Shown here: in pieces, positions 24,873 to 36,300 of the stretch
Layout: each line of letters opens with the position of its first letter
How positions within the stretch are numbered: position 1 is the stretch's first letter
Origin: Metallyticus violacea
Taxonomy: Eukaryota; Arthropoda; Insecta; Mantodea; Metallyticidae
NCBI GenBank assembly: GCA_030762175.1
Contig: CM060840.1
Location: 38,862,501-38,926,500, forward strand
Length of the DNA stretch: 64,000 nt
Reading direction: 5' to 3'
Program-made: the position numbers and the translations under genes
The notes under the pieces: model-generated
Databases searched by the model: none
What the model was told of the DNA's origin: nothing
Seen by the model: only the letters and a program-made list of their open reading frames with translations

Positions 24873-24891
24873 CATCATCATCATCATCATT
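24829..24891. repeat. (ATT)n changing to (ATC)n microsatellite
   Basis: About 44 bases of ATT units with one GTT interruption switch to ATC units. Confidence 0.95.
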
Positions 24892-25454
24892 GAAATTAAA
24901 CCAAAAATAAGTAGTACATTATTAAATAAATTAAATATATGACCACTGAAGACAAAGATATACTGTGTGGGTATTTTTAAACATTTTTAAGTGTAACCAT
25001 GTTTATGAAATGAGCCCTTGATATCATCTTTACATTCACTAAAATAGAGAAATAAGAGAAATCTTCCAGTTCCATTGTATATTTAAGAAGAAGAAATTGA
25101 TTTTAATTGTCAGTAATCCAAAAACACGTTGCTGTTTAAAGATAATTATAATGCACTAAGCAATCAACAATAAACAATCAAACTTTCCGTCGATTTTCAT
25201 TGGCTTTGATATTTAATTTAAATGCTATTGTAATAAAAGCATGTAACGAAAACGATTTCTGAAGATTATTACAGAGCTCTCTTACATACAAATATAATTC
25301 TCAAACACATATTAGATTAATATTTCACTTGCTATATTCACGACAATACTTTTGTTAAATGTAAAACATGCAACGTTATAAATACAGTTTATATGCTGAA
25401 TTAATTTTCCTTTTATTTTAAAACTATAGAGAGAAAATTAAACACAAGCGTTTA

Positions 25455-26290
25455 TTAAATTTCAGTTTTCAAGTATATCTCTACTCCTAGAGGTCCAATT
25501 CCCCTAATTTTCAGATATTATTTTTCTTATTTGTTTAAATAGTTTATATCAAATTTTGCCACTAGAGTGATTTTGAAGTTTTGGGGTTCAGGTAAACCCC
25601 CACTCCTAAGACCCTATTTCCGTGATTTAAAAAAAAAATTACTGTCATTTTATTTAAATGGTTAATATCGAGTTTCATTGCGAAAAAACAAATATTGGTG
25701 CAATCTAGAGTAACTTTTAAAGTTTGAATATGAGGTAAATTCTCATTCCTAATAATTTGATTTCACTGATTTTCAGAAAATACTATTTGTGTTTCATTTC
25801 AATGACTTATATTAAGTTTCGCTGAGAAAAAAAAATTGCGGCTGCTAGAACGATACTTTAAGTTACACTTTAACCCCCAATTTTTAAATTTCGGTTTTCA
25901 GTTATACCCTCACTCCTAATAGCCTGACTTCCCTAATATACAGAAACTGTTTTTCTTGTTTTATTTAACCAAATTTGGTTGGTGAGAAATAAATATTAAT
26001 GCGTCCAGAGCTATTTTAAATTTTGAGTTTCAGGTAAACATTCACTTTCCTGATTTCCCTGATTTTGGAAACTATTTTTATTAATTTTTAATGAAATATC
26101 CCAAGTTTAGTTGAGAAATAACAAAAATTGCGGAGATTAAGTGATTTTTACTTTTTTTTTTTTAATTTAACTTGCAGTTAACCTGCTCCCAATGGCCCAT
26201 TTTTCTGGTAAATGAACTCGATGATCGTTTGTTGAATTTTGTTGAGAAAAACAAAAATTGGGACATTAGAATAACCTGTATGGAAAGCTT
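25455..26290 (+). repeat. Decayed tandem array, about six units of ~120-167 bp
   Basis: The same ordered set of short blocks recurs about six times. These are TTTCAGGTAAAC, then CCCACTCCTAA, TTTCCCTGATTTTCAGAAA, TATTTTTCTT, TTATATCAAGTTT and GTTGAGAAAAACAAAAATTG, then CTAGAGTGATTTTAAGTTT. The ACTCCT-like anchor lies at about 25483, 25602, 25745, 25912, 26044 and 26195. Spacings are 119, 143, 167, 132 and 151. Units are heavily diverged, with indels, so simple repeat finders may miss it. Nothing suggests it is coding. It ends where the inverted PLE-A remnant begins. Confidence 0.75.
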
Positions 26291-26294
26291 GGAT

Positions 26295-26375
26295 TGAACA
26301 AAATGCCTATGTTTGTCCACCCAAAGGGCGACACAGGTTTTGTTAAACCAATGTAAAATGCTTAAAAGATAGCTT
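26295..26375 (-). mobile_element. Old PLE-A remnant, minus-oriented arm
   Basis: Matches the left (minus) arm of the young PLE-A locus. CTATGTTTGTCCA corresponds to CTATGATTGTTCA, and GTTAAACCAATGTAAAATGC is identical over 20 bases. This is the part encoding the FYIG segment of the endonuclease. It sits head-to-head with the plus-oriented remnant that begins about 100 bp downstream. Confidence 0.75.
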
Positions 26376-26477
26376 ATTTACTTATTTGTTTCTTCTTAAT
26401 ACATTTATATAATAGTAAAATATCATTCGTTCATTCGTTTATTTAAAGAATACCTTGTTTGAGTTGTAGACCTTGCC

Positions 26478-26715
26478 CAAACGTTCGAACTGTTTTGAAA
26501 CGAAATTTAACAGCTACTTCAAAAGAGTTCCTTTCACCGCCTGAATCATACCCACATCGCCGCGTTAAATGCAACATTTGTGCCATCATTACCGCCACTA
26601 CCCTTATAGAAGCCCGATCCTTATCCCAATTTTAAAATTTACTTGCCTGCCAATAGTGCTTCAAAATGTTGTATATATGTTAAACTGTAAATTTATAATG
26701 TGTTATTTATTGGCT
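26478..26715 (+). pseudogene. Old PLE-A remnant, linker to start of GIY-YIG domain
   Basis: Plus-strand translation gives PNVRTVLKRNLTATSKEF, then SYPHRRVKCNICAII, then (in another frame) NVVYMLNCK. These correspond to PNLKSIFRCNLSSPN, SYPCQRPKCKTCALI and NVVYMLSCK in the intact PLE-A protein. The first zinc-ligand Cys has become His. Stops and frameshifts are present. The remnant is split from its remaining part (26965-27075) by unrelated sequence and an S3 SINE. Confidence 0.75.
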
Positions 26716-26837
26716 CTTTTGGCTGCATTGGTCTTTTCGCGACTTATTGAATGTGAATTCCGTAGTTGTAAGTATCTGCAGTTATAATGGAATATAATGA
26801 AATAATGATGGCGCCTGAAAGCTTTCTGTTCTCAAGG

Positions 26838-26942
26838 CCAAAAAAAAAAAAAAGTTATTCAAACAGCTTGACCTGACCGGGAATCGAACCTAAGACCTCC
26901 GAATTAGTAGTCGCAAACGCTACCATTAGACTACGGGGGCGG
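26838..26942 (-). mobile_element. SINE family S3, short copy with Pol III-like T run
   Basis: The minus strand reads CCCCCGTAGTCTAATGGTAG (A box region), GACTACTAATTCGGAGGT and a perfect B box GGTTCGATTCC. A run of about 14 T follows some 35 bases later and could end Pol III transcription. The tRNA-like acceptor arms do not pair, so it is not a functional tRNA gene. It interrupts the old PLE-A copy. Confidence 0.75.
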
Positions 26943-26964
26943 TATCTAAAATTTGTCAAGCATT

Positions 26965-27075
26965 TTCTAATGGTTTCACTAGCTATGGTTTCTCCTCAGA
27001 TGAATATTCATAGTCATTCCGTTAAAACCAAACCTCCGCTACCGGTTACTTAGCATGCCTTATCAAATGATGTTC
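26965..27075 (+). pseudogene. Old PLE-A remnant, GIY-YIG continuation
   Basis: GTTAAAACCAAACCTCCGCTACCGG and the following GCATGCCTTATC match the intact copy at 57841-57888, where they encode the segment from RSVKTKSPLPV to QHALS. Divergence is high and the frame is broken. Confidence 0.8.
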
Positions 27076-27317
27076 TCTTTTATTGTTATTTATTAACTTT
27101 AATTTATGTTTTTATCATTTTTGGCTTCTGAAAGCACTTTTAGAGACAAGGTGATAGTTACCATTGCATAAAGCACGCACTCCGCACTGTCTCGACTTAC
27201 CTCTAACAACCGTAGCTACTGCATATGACGTTTTAATTACTACTTTCAACTGTTTGTTTACTTTTGAATCTGAAACAAACGACGTCAGTTTGTAAGAGAT
27301 CACAGTTTAGTGGTGCA

Positions 27318-27524
27318 GTTTGTCTTGAAATGTTATTCATTTATGGCGAAATTCCTCGAAACGAGGCTGCAGTACACGAATCTCTCGATAAAGATTCTCA
27401 AACAGAAGAACGCTATGTCCTAGACCTCGAGCTAAGGCGTTCGTTTACTTCTTGTCAGCAAGTTCTGGATACAAGCAGCGTTTACAGGAGTTTGCCAGAG
27501 AATCATTGCGGACGAATGTTTTAG
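27318..27524 (+). pseudogene. DUF4817-like helix-turn-helix fossil
   Basis: The plus strand encodes LEMLFIYGEIPRNEAAV. After a +1 shift near 27388 it continues as RFSNRRTLCPRPRAKAFV. This follows the DUF4817 pattern 'emlfiYGea.rNa.eAarlYaeRFPnRr.P.prtF'. The domain occurs at the N-terminus of many arthropod transposon proteins. The frame is broken in the middle and no catalytic domain follows before the stop at 27524. GTAAGT directly after the stop could be a coincidental donor-like sequence. Confidence 0.5.
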
Positions 27525-30500
27525 CTAGGGGTAAGTAATTGTGATAAGTTCAATTTAGCTGTTCAGATTATTATGCTATGTCTGTTAATTCCTTGATGTT
27601 TATGCAGAAACTAACCAAATTAAAAGAAGTATATTAATTTTGCATTGCGAACTGTGCAAGTAAAGCATTGATTTCATCAAAATGAGTTGGGCAATAACTT
27701 ACGGCGAAGCGAATGTATATGTAATGTAATAACTTTGTGCAAAATTATCAGAAAATGCATTGAAAATGTAAATTAATTTCTGCGTGCCGTTTACTTAATT
27801 ACTTAAAAGGCTACAAATACGTACATGTAACACCTAGATTGTACTTACGTTTTAACATTACTAATTATTCTGTAGCTCACTGATAGCGATTTTACTTCTG
27901 TCAAAAATAATCAATGTTAAAATTGAGGTTAGGTTATATTGTAATTAATTCTCAAAATACAAAACAAAACCATATAATATCTGAAGACTTACCTGAATTT
28001 TAAATGTATGTATTGCAATTAATATATTTCAATCTTTGGACCAGCAAAAACGTTTTAAATCTTAAATGAAGCAAATTATATAACATGTATTATTAGTGAC
28101 CCATCTTTTTTAACTTACATTGGAATATTGAAGATGGCCAGAAATATCATAAATTTTAAATATTTTATGCTCTAAGGCAAATAAAAGGCACATTTACATC
28201 TTTGCTCAAAGTAACATTAGGGAATGTTATACACTTTGATTAGTGCTTTCTATTGCAAGAAACCAATTAAACTTTAAATGAATAAATGTTAGTAGGTTTG
28301 TGTTGAAATGATGTACTATGGTTATCAAGAAGTCTTTAATTAGCACCAATTTTCACACTATATTCCATTTTATGATGCCTTTAAAAGCTAATTTTTATGT
28401 CTGATGCAGCAGATTGTGAAACTGACATTCAGACTCACCAAGACTGTAGTTTTTGAAATGCAAAGTTCCCTTTTAGTTGCAGTTCCTCTTTGACTCTTAA
28501 TGTGATTTATGCCAATTAATGTGTTTTTGCTTATCCATTTTCAAATGAGTGAATAATAAAAGAGGTGCATAGCAGCCTTTACCCTTACTCGATGGTTGCT
28601 TTTGCAGTATCTTAAATGGGATATATTTTATGAATAATGAAGATACAGTGATTGCATGTACTTTCACAGCTTTTCTTGAGTTAGGGCTTTAATATATCTG
28701 GATCACACTTTTCCAAGAATTTTGCTTTAGTTTTATCGTACAAAAATATTTCAAATTGCTTGTCTTCCTGATTATTATAGTATATTGAATATAGCAGCAC
28801 AATAATGCATAAATATGAATATATTAAATGCTGTATAAGTGTCCCTAATTACTGAATTTATTTATATTAGAGAAAACTGAAATGATCTTTCATGTTTATG
28901 CATATGATATAATGATACATATGATTACATAGCAATTTGTGGTCAAAACTGAATAGAAATTATGTTTACTTTATTTGCACTTGATGTAAAAAGGGTAGTC
29001 TACACATTATGTTAAATATACTAATCACATGCTTACAACAATTCTGAACATCAGTACCCAAGTAGAAATATAATATAACTATTATCCCTCATAAATGGCT
29101 TCTGGACTTAAATTTTACAGACAGTAAAGAAATATTTATTTATTGAGTACTAAGAAAAATACAAAAGCAGTAAAAGTTTTGGCCCTAGCCACTTTTCCTA
29201 TAGTAAAAAGTAAATGCTTGCAAGTAACTGAGGAGGCAGTCATTCTAAATTTCTCTCTCACCCTTTTGAAATTATTGGATAATGTTTTACCACAACAGCA
29301 GGGGATCTGCAGTTCTTGGGTAAAAGCTTTCCTGGAGGAATCATTACACTTTTTCCATTACTCCATGTGTGCCATTTCTGAAATTGAAATGTAACTAATG
29401 ATGTATGCCAGTTATTTATGTTTTTATAATTTACAGAAAATTTTATAAATGTTGACTTATGTTTAGGTTGAAAGTTTTGCACCTTTTTGTCCAATTTGTT
29501 CCATAAGGAAGACTCAATTTTGCTTGTTTTTGTGATTTTCTTTACTGCAAATAGAGTTTGTGACTGTCGCTCTGCATTGAAAGCCTCTATAGCTAATTCT
29601 AATATTTTTGTGCTTCTTTTGCAACAGTAAGGTTACAATATCCTGGTATTATTTATCTGGGATCTGAGAAAGTACATAGTACCAATATTCTGCTGTGTTC
29701 GCCATTCTTAAATTAATGTTATGGCAATTGCCTCGTTTAAAACTTCTAATACAGAGAGCACAGAAAAATGTGAATTTTTATTTTAATATGATTTTACATA
29801 CTTAAACCAACACATGTGTTATGTGTATGGACTTACTCCCAGGGTATATTTTTCTCCATTTAACTATTTGGTTATTTCTTCATATGATTTCAGTATTGTG
29901 TACTTCAGCACAGGTTTCCCATTCCTAATCTGATAATTTAGGGAATTTATTTCTGCTTCTCAATGCTATTGTTACTCTTAATATATCCTTCAGTTCTATA
30001 AAATAACTGAACATTAGTGTACAGTTCCACCATGTGATACCTCTTGAATAAGCTTTTTAGGAATATTAATTTTATGAGTGTTTTGGTATTCTAACAGTCT
30101 TTGGTTGGCAGTTGTATTACATTTGATATGTGCAACAGTTTTTTTTTTCACTTTCTCATGTAATGAATTTATAATTTTAGTGCCTCTTGATCGTTTTCAG
30201 GGTAGTTTTAATGTTGCAGAGTCCTGTTGGGAAGCCACTAATCTAAATTTCCTCAGTTAATTCAAGAAAAAAGAGTTGCAAAATATTTGGCACATACTCA
30301 TTATTATTAACTGTTTCTTAAAAAATAGCATATTATTCTCTCTTCACCACACGCCTATGTTTTGATCATATTGGGGCTTCCTCGTAAAGCGTGTTAGGTT
30401 TTTCTGAACTCCAGTATCGTTTGTTTTGTGAATTAACACATTCACTGAGGTGGAACCAAGATTTGTTGTAAAGAAAATTAGATTACGGCAAATTTCTCCT

Positions 30501-30602
30501 TCGTACACACTATTCAAAATCCATTTACCAAATATAGCAGGGTTAACCGGTTTAAGTTCTTATACTATAGTAATTTTATAAGTTTTTAACTTCAGTAGGT
30601 TT
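27525..30602. other. Gene-free AT-rich stretch
   Basis: About 3 kb with no recognisable gene, repeat or RNA. Open frames of 60-83 codons at 29143-29494 and 30078-30260 show no family motif, and two of them overlap on opposite strands. Confidence 0.45.
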
Positions 30603-31060
30603 GTAGCCGTTTGAAAACAGGAATAGGAAATTCTCATTTGCTGAGAAAGAAATCTTTTATCAAGAATACCTCTCGTTTCACGAAATATGCTTGCCAATCT
30701 CTGAATCGACCTTCGACTTGGAAGTTGAATATTACGAAATCTTTTTTGAAACAGTCTCTGTACATCACAATCCGATATCCCATACTGTACGCACGTACGA
30801 ATCTTAAATAAAAACTAGTTAGGAAATAGAATAACTGAAATTAATTTTACGTAATTTATACACTTTATTACGCCGCTTAATGTATACTTAACATATTGCC
30901 ACACTACATGGAGTTAAACTAGAACTGATCTCCCCTCCGACTCCGCGGACAGATTTCAGGCGTGGGAACGAGACGAAAACTGCAGAGCTCGGTCAACTGA
31001 GGTCAACGTAGGTAGAACGGTCCCGTGAAGTAAAAATCATTCAGTATTACGTAGATACAA
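30603..31060 (-). mobile_element. DUF4817-containing element, copy 1
   Basis: This repeat is shared with 45005-45425. On the minus strand a ~300-bp leader is followed by coding remnants: CDVQRLFQKRFRNIQLPSRR, then SIQRLASIFRETRGILDKRF. That fits the DUF4817 helix-turn-helix pattern 'vq..F..rF..i..PsrrsI.rlv.kFretGsllDkr'. The leader contains landmarks shared with copy 2: GTTTAACTC, GGCGGCGTA-like and GGTCCC. No catalytic region remains. Both copies lie on the minus strand and are diverged from each other. Confidence 0.65.
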
Positions 31061-32644
31061 CCACAGTCAATATCACGTATTTTTGCTCTGATAAATAAAT
31101 TAAGAGAATTCAGATTTTGCACAATTCAGAAAAATCATGAAAATATAATTTCTTAATATGTGTTAAGCTTTTTAATTAAGTCATGCATATAATATAGCGG
31201 CAAAACTTAGAATATCTTCATGCTATAGCCGATTTTTGTTTTTTGTTTTTTTCACTTTTATTGCCAATGCTACCCTTTTCAAAACTACTTTTTTGTTGTT
31301 TGGTTTTTTTTTTTGTTTGTTTCTGTGTTAACAGACGAAGCGGGTATTGTAAATATGCAAGAAATAACTTCATTGTTGTACGATTATGTGGTGTTCTTTT
31401 AAAACTGTTAGATGTGGTGTTTCAAGAAGTATTTTTGTGTTATGAAACCATTATTAAATTATATAAGAATTTCTTATAAAATTGGAATGATGAATAATGA
31501 ATGATTCATTACTTTTTTCAAGGAATATATTTTTACATTTGAGGTTATATTGCAGTACTTAAGCGTTTAAAATTATTAAATTGAGCTCTTAATGATCTAT
31601 CTTTATGACCATAACAATCTTGAGTCAGCTCTAAGGGTAACACAAAGTAAAACAATATAGCTGAGTAATGCCAATAATATTGAAAAAAGGTACATTTTAG
31701 AACTGTTATTGTATATTTTATTTAATATTCTTTAGTATTTGGACCTTTAAACTGTTTGGAAAGGTGTAAATCTTGGAAAATTTTTTTAACCGGGACATTT
31801 TTGAAACAGTGGTTAGTGTTGCTGTTCACAGAAGTTAGATAAAATTAAAAACTGTACTTATTATTTTGACAAAGCTTTTCGGAAATTAGAACTCTCCACA
31901 TTTTAGTTCAATATTCTTTATTTGTTTAGATCGACTTTTCATAAATACCATGGCAGCTGTATCCTCGCAGTTAATTATAACTTTTAAAAAATTGGCATAA
32001 ACGTGTCCAGTTTAATCAGATTAGCTTGGTCAACGCATATGACATGGTAACCAGATGGTCGGTGAATGTTTCTGGTCTACGCGTGTCAGCTCTAATAAAA
32101 CAAACCGAAACAGAAAATATTATTTTAAACATTAACCAATCTTTGAGTAGCATAATTTATAAGCACTGTCTTTGAAAGATGCCTTTGTTATAGTGAATTT
32201 AAGTAGTTTAAATAATAATAATATTTCACATTGCAACCATGGAAAATTTAGTGCCGCAATTCACAATGATTACCAGTTTAAAAATAAAATGTTCTTGTGA
32301 AGCATAAATGCCAAACATAGAGTCAAAGTTTTTATATACGACATTCCCCATTTTTTATTTTATTGTCAATGATTGATCAAAAATCTCTAAGAGTGAAATT
32401 ATCACTTTTTTAGTAATGCACTAAAATGTACGGTATTTTGCTTCCTTAGACATACAATATTAAAATTTCGACTAATTTTTTAGAATGTGCTAACATTCTC
32501 GCTTCATTTAGTAGTTTTTTTCATTAGATAAATTTCATGGAAAAATTAACAAAACATTTTATCTGCAATATGAGAGAATGCATTAAAATAGAAATATTTA
32601 ATAGACGAGGTTATGAACTTTCGTATTAAGGATTTTGTTTATTA
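31061..32644. other. Gene-free AT-rich stretch
   Basis: Nothing recognisable. T-rich tracts occur at 31230-31320 and make spurious hydrophobic reading frames. Confidence 0.5.
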
Positions 32645-32680
32645 ACGGACGCTTTTTAACATCTCAGGTCATCAGCGTAT
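32645..32680 (-). mobile_element. SINE family S2, 3' fragment
   Basis: Only the 3' signature remains: the minus strand reads ACGCTGATGACCTGAGATG followed by TTAAAAAGCGTCC. It matches the S2 copies at 11380 and 16299. Confidence 0.7.
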
Positions 32681-34522
32681 GTATTAAGGATGACAAACGA
32701 TTATGGCGAGAAGGTGGTGTTATTTATTAGCTGGAAAATAAGAAAGAAAAGGAAGATATTTAGCAGGTATGCAAAGTACACGAAAAAGCGGGAAAAGTGT
32801 CAATAAAATTTGCAAGAGCTAAAAAAACCATCGCTTTTGCAAAAACCATTTAAATCAGATTGAAAATAGAAAAAAATCTCCTACTAGCATATTTATAAAT
32901 AAAGTCTGTTTGTTGTATTTATTTTGTCGGTCACTTATTTTACATTGCAAATTCTAAGTAGATGATAAACGTTTTTGCTTTCCTTCATCAACTTAACCGA
33001 AAATATTTAGTTTGACATCAATCTGTTTACACTGAATTTGCGCAACACTTTACTGAAAACATAGTTAAAAATTAAACTTTTAGAATATTTTATATTTTAA
33101 GGTTTAATTAAAATGCAGATTTAACAAAATCTACACATCTAAACCTGTGCATGATAGGCGTTGAATTTGGTCTTAAAATGTTAGACACCGTTTAGTGCTT
33201 ATATTTTTCAGTACATAAAATCACAATAATTTAAATTAGTTTTTAATTTTGTAAAGAAGTTTGAAGAAATATATATATCTTAAAGTTTTTACATAATGCT
33301 AATAATGCTGAAGAAAACGTTTTACTATCGCACAAGGAAACTTAAATATCAACAATATTCATTATACATTTATAAGATAACTTAATATTTCCAAAATTAA
33401 AGGCAATAACTTGACTAAACTTTTGTAAATTCGTAACATTCATTGCATTCAAAATTGAAAGAGTTTATTGTTTATTTTACGAAATATTTTTAATACGTAA
33501 TGCGATTCGTACACCTTTTGTGCCCTACTGTAGGGTATATGACAATATACGGAGCTCTGCTTATAAAGAAATTTATATGCGCAAAGTTCTTTATTGTTTC
33601 TTATCCCAAAACAAGAAAGCTAATGTAAGTTTCTTCAAACGGCCCTTGTCTGTACGTTTAGAGATTGTTATCAAGATAGAGATTTACGCCAAGTATACCG
33701 CGTTGAAAAGGAGCGTTATTCACAATCATTTTCGTGTTACGCACTCATTAATCATATTTCAATTACACGCCATGTGCAACACTGCTGTAATTGCCGGATG
33801 TATTATTCTATAACCGCTTTTATTAACGTTTCTCACGTTATGAATACATCCCTTAGGTGGAAAGAGAAGGCAATGCGCTCGTCATGTCATATGAATTTTC
33901 TGATATCGTAAAACTGTTCGGTGATTATAATTAGAGCTTATCTAATTATAAGCTTTATTGAAACTCTCCATGCACTTCAGGTGCTTGGAATGCCTGCCAA
34001 AACCAGCATAGAGAAATACTGACGGGTTTACCCATTACGTAGCCCGAGGCCCAGAAGAAAAACTTGAGATTAAAGCTCAGGGAGGAGCTTGGTTTGTTTC
34101 TAAAAAGAGAAAATGGTTGAGCAAATTTATTCATGAAATTTAATAAAGGAGGATTGCCAATATTTGCAGATGTAAAGGATCAGATTATCTTGCCTTTTTA
34201 TATTTTATTTACTGTGCTTGCTTTTAAATTATATAGAATGCATTTAACCAGCCATACCTTTCTATGTTATAACTCTTCCAATTTCCACTTATAAATATTT
34301 ATCTTTAAAGGAACCGACCATAGATTGTAATACGACTGTCTACCTATTCGCTACACAAAGAGTGTACAGTTACTAAACTGTACGAAATGTTGCTAACAAA
34401 TATTAAAATAATGATCGGAATATTAACTTAATAAACATTCGTAGTTTAAAAAAAGAGATTACTTTGTATAGACAAATAAGAATTAAAAACATTTCGTGTT
34501 TTTCTTTCTGTCTTTTTCCATT
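32681..34522. other. Gene-free AT-rich stretch
   Basis: No supported feature. The 97-codon frame at 33520-33813 has no motif. Confidence 0.45.
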
Positions 34523-34523
34523 T

Positions 34524-34591
<68 letters not shown>

Positions 34592-34592
34592 T
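34523..34592. repeat. (CTTT)n microsatellite
   Basis: Seventeen nearly perfect CTTT units, the longest tetranucleotide run in the window and probably length-polymorphic. Confidence 0.97.
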
Positions 34593-35591
34593 ATTTGAGT
34601 AGTTAGAAGTACTTTAGTATACCTTGTGAATCTTTTATAATTTCGTTAAATTGGGCGTATTTATCACAAAGATTGTAAATTAAATTAGAATAGTCATGTA
34701 TGAGCACTAAAAGCAACCTTATTTTGTATATTTAAGAGCCTTGAGTCATGTCATGAAAGAGAAAATAAAATAAATTGCTCAGCAAATGTGGGAGCAGTCT
34801 ATTGATATACAGGATGAAGCATTAAAAACTCCCGGTCCATAAATTAAGCTTAATTAAAACTAATCAGTAAAAATTTATATTTTTAGCGTAAATTATGCTT
34901 TTGAAATGGACCGTTATCCGTAATTGTAGCAGAAATGAAAGTAAACAAATCAGAATAAAAATTACGTTTACCGCATGTTTCTAATGCAACCAGTTTACTT
35001 CGAATCGATTTTTAAAGTGTCATTCACTAAAAGCAAGTGAACAGTAATACGGTAATTAAATGAGAATTTTCAGTGTTTTCTCACTACTCTTACAAGAAAT
35101 TGGTGCGCCTTTTGGACGATATGCGTTAACAGTGCAAACCAATATGGGCCAGTGAGCCGAGGAAATACGAACACAAAAGATTTCCTGCGGCCTGTCACAC
35201 TATCATCTTGTTGGTATACTGTTATGAACTACACACACTGTACTGCAATTTCAATGACCAACAGTGTCCTAAAGCCAATATTGTCTTTTGGTTTGGAATT
35301 TCGAAGTACTCTTTGGTGTTAATACTTAATTTATTTCTTCAAAGTTTTTTCTTTACGTTTTATTTTTAAACGCCGAGCTTTTCATTAACACCTGCTTATC
35401 TAACTATGTATTTTTAAAATAATTGTTACACATTTAACAGTTTTAATCGATAATTGAATTAGTTTTGCTGATTTCTTTTAGATGTTAAATATGTTATTTG
35501 GAAAACCAAAATCTGACATTCTTATTTTCAATTTCTTTTGTAGTCATAAAGTACTCCTCTACATCCTCCATGTCCAGTCTTCCTTCTCCGT
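34593..35591. other. Gene-free AT-rich stretch
   Basis: No supported feature was recognised. Confidence 0.5.
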
Positions 35592-35806
35592 TCATCCAAT
35601 TGTTTGTTTCGAGCATATTTTAGTACTGATTAATATTAATATGTATGGTAGTAAGAACCGATCTTTGTCGTCATCATCAACATTGTTTACTTTCAGGATT
35701 AGGCCAAAATGGCCTTTTCCGTCTACAGAAATTTTACAGATGCTCTTTCCATCGTCTTCTTCTAGAAGACTGGTACTTAAACATTTTTCAGAGCTATCAG
35801 AATTCA
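35592..35806 (-). CDS. Weak candidate first coding exon, unknown product
   Basis: From an ATG at 35806 the minus strand is open to a stop at 35592. It begins with a Ser/Glu/Asp-rich segment (MNSDSSEKCLS, then LEEDDGKSICKISVDGKG) and contains an acidic DDDDKD stretch. Codon use in the first ~45 codons looks more coding than the surroundings, then becomes AT-driven. A stop lies in frame upstream and no clear splice donor is seen. The plus strand also carries a long open frame here, which lowers confidence. Function unknown. Confidence 0.2.
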
Positions 35807-36059
35807 TTCTTAGCACGTTAGTGCATTATTTTCTGTATCTGTCAATAGTACGAGATGTTCCTAAAGTGACGAATTTCACATATTAAAAGCTCAAAAATAT
35901 TACAAATAGTAACTTTCACTTTGCTCCACAGCAATTGTCAACTCAAAAAAGTATCATTGATATGTAATCTCTAGATACTAGTTGCCCTAACGTGGTAATG
36001 CAGGTTCAACTAATCACGAAAACTGTAGGTCCAGTGGCAAGATGCATCTCTTGCTGCAA

Positions 36060-36300
36060 TTTTTTTAGTACTGAGGCATCACAGGCAGTGGACACTATTG
36101 ATACATAAGAGGAAATGATTAACTGGGAAAGGATTTTTTAAAGGAAGGAAGCGTTCCAGGCCTAAGTTTAGGGTGCCTCCCCGGCGTTTGCCATTTATGA
36201 CGACTGGAGTAAACCTAAAAAATGCCTCAGTCAGGGAGAGAATCGAACTCCAGACCTTTCGCTCAGGAGTGCGTGCCTCATCGAACTCAGCCTATGTCGT
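36060..36300 (-). mobile_element. SINE family S1 copy
   Basis: Same landmarks as the other S1 copies: on the plus strand GGCAGTGGACACTATTGATA, GCGTTCCAGGCCTAAGTTTA and CCCCGGCGTTTGCCA. The tRNA head (minus strand) keeps a B-box-like GGAGTTCGATTC, but the A box is decayed. Confidence 0.8.

Noticed and set aside
25455..26290. CRISPR array
   Set aside because: No identical short repeats with unique spacers. The units are long and diverged, and the DNA is eukaryotic.
26870..26940. Functional tRNA gene
   Set aside because: A and B boxes are good, but the acceptor and T-stem arms do not pair. It is a SINE head.
35482..35886. 134-codon plus-strand open frame
   Set aside because: Composition follows T-rich DNA and no motif is seen. 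The opposite strand looks at least as coding-like.
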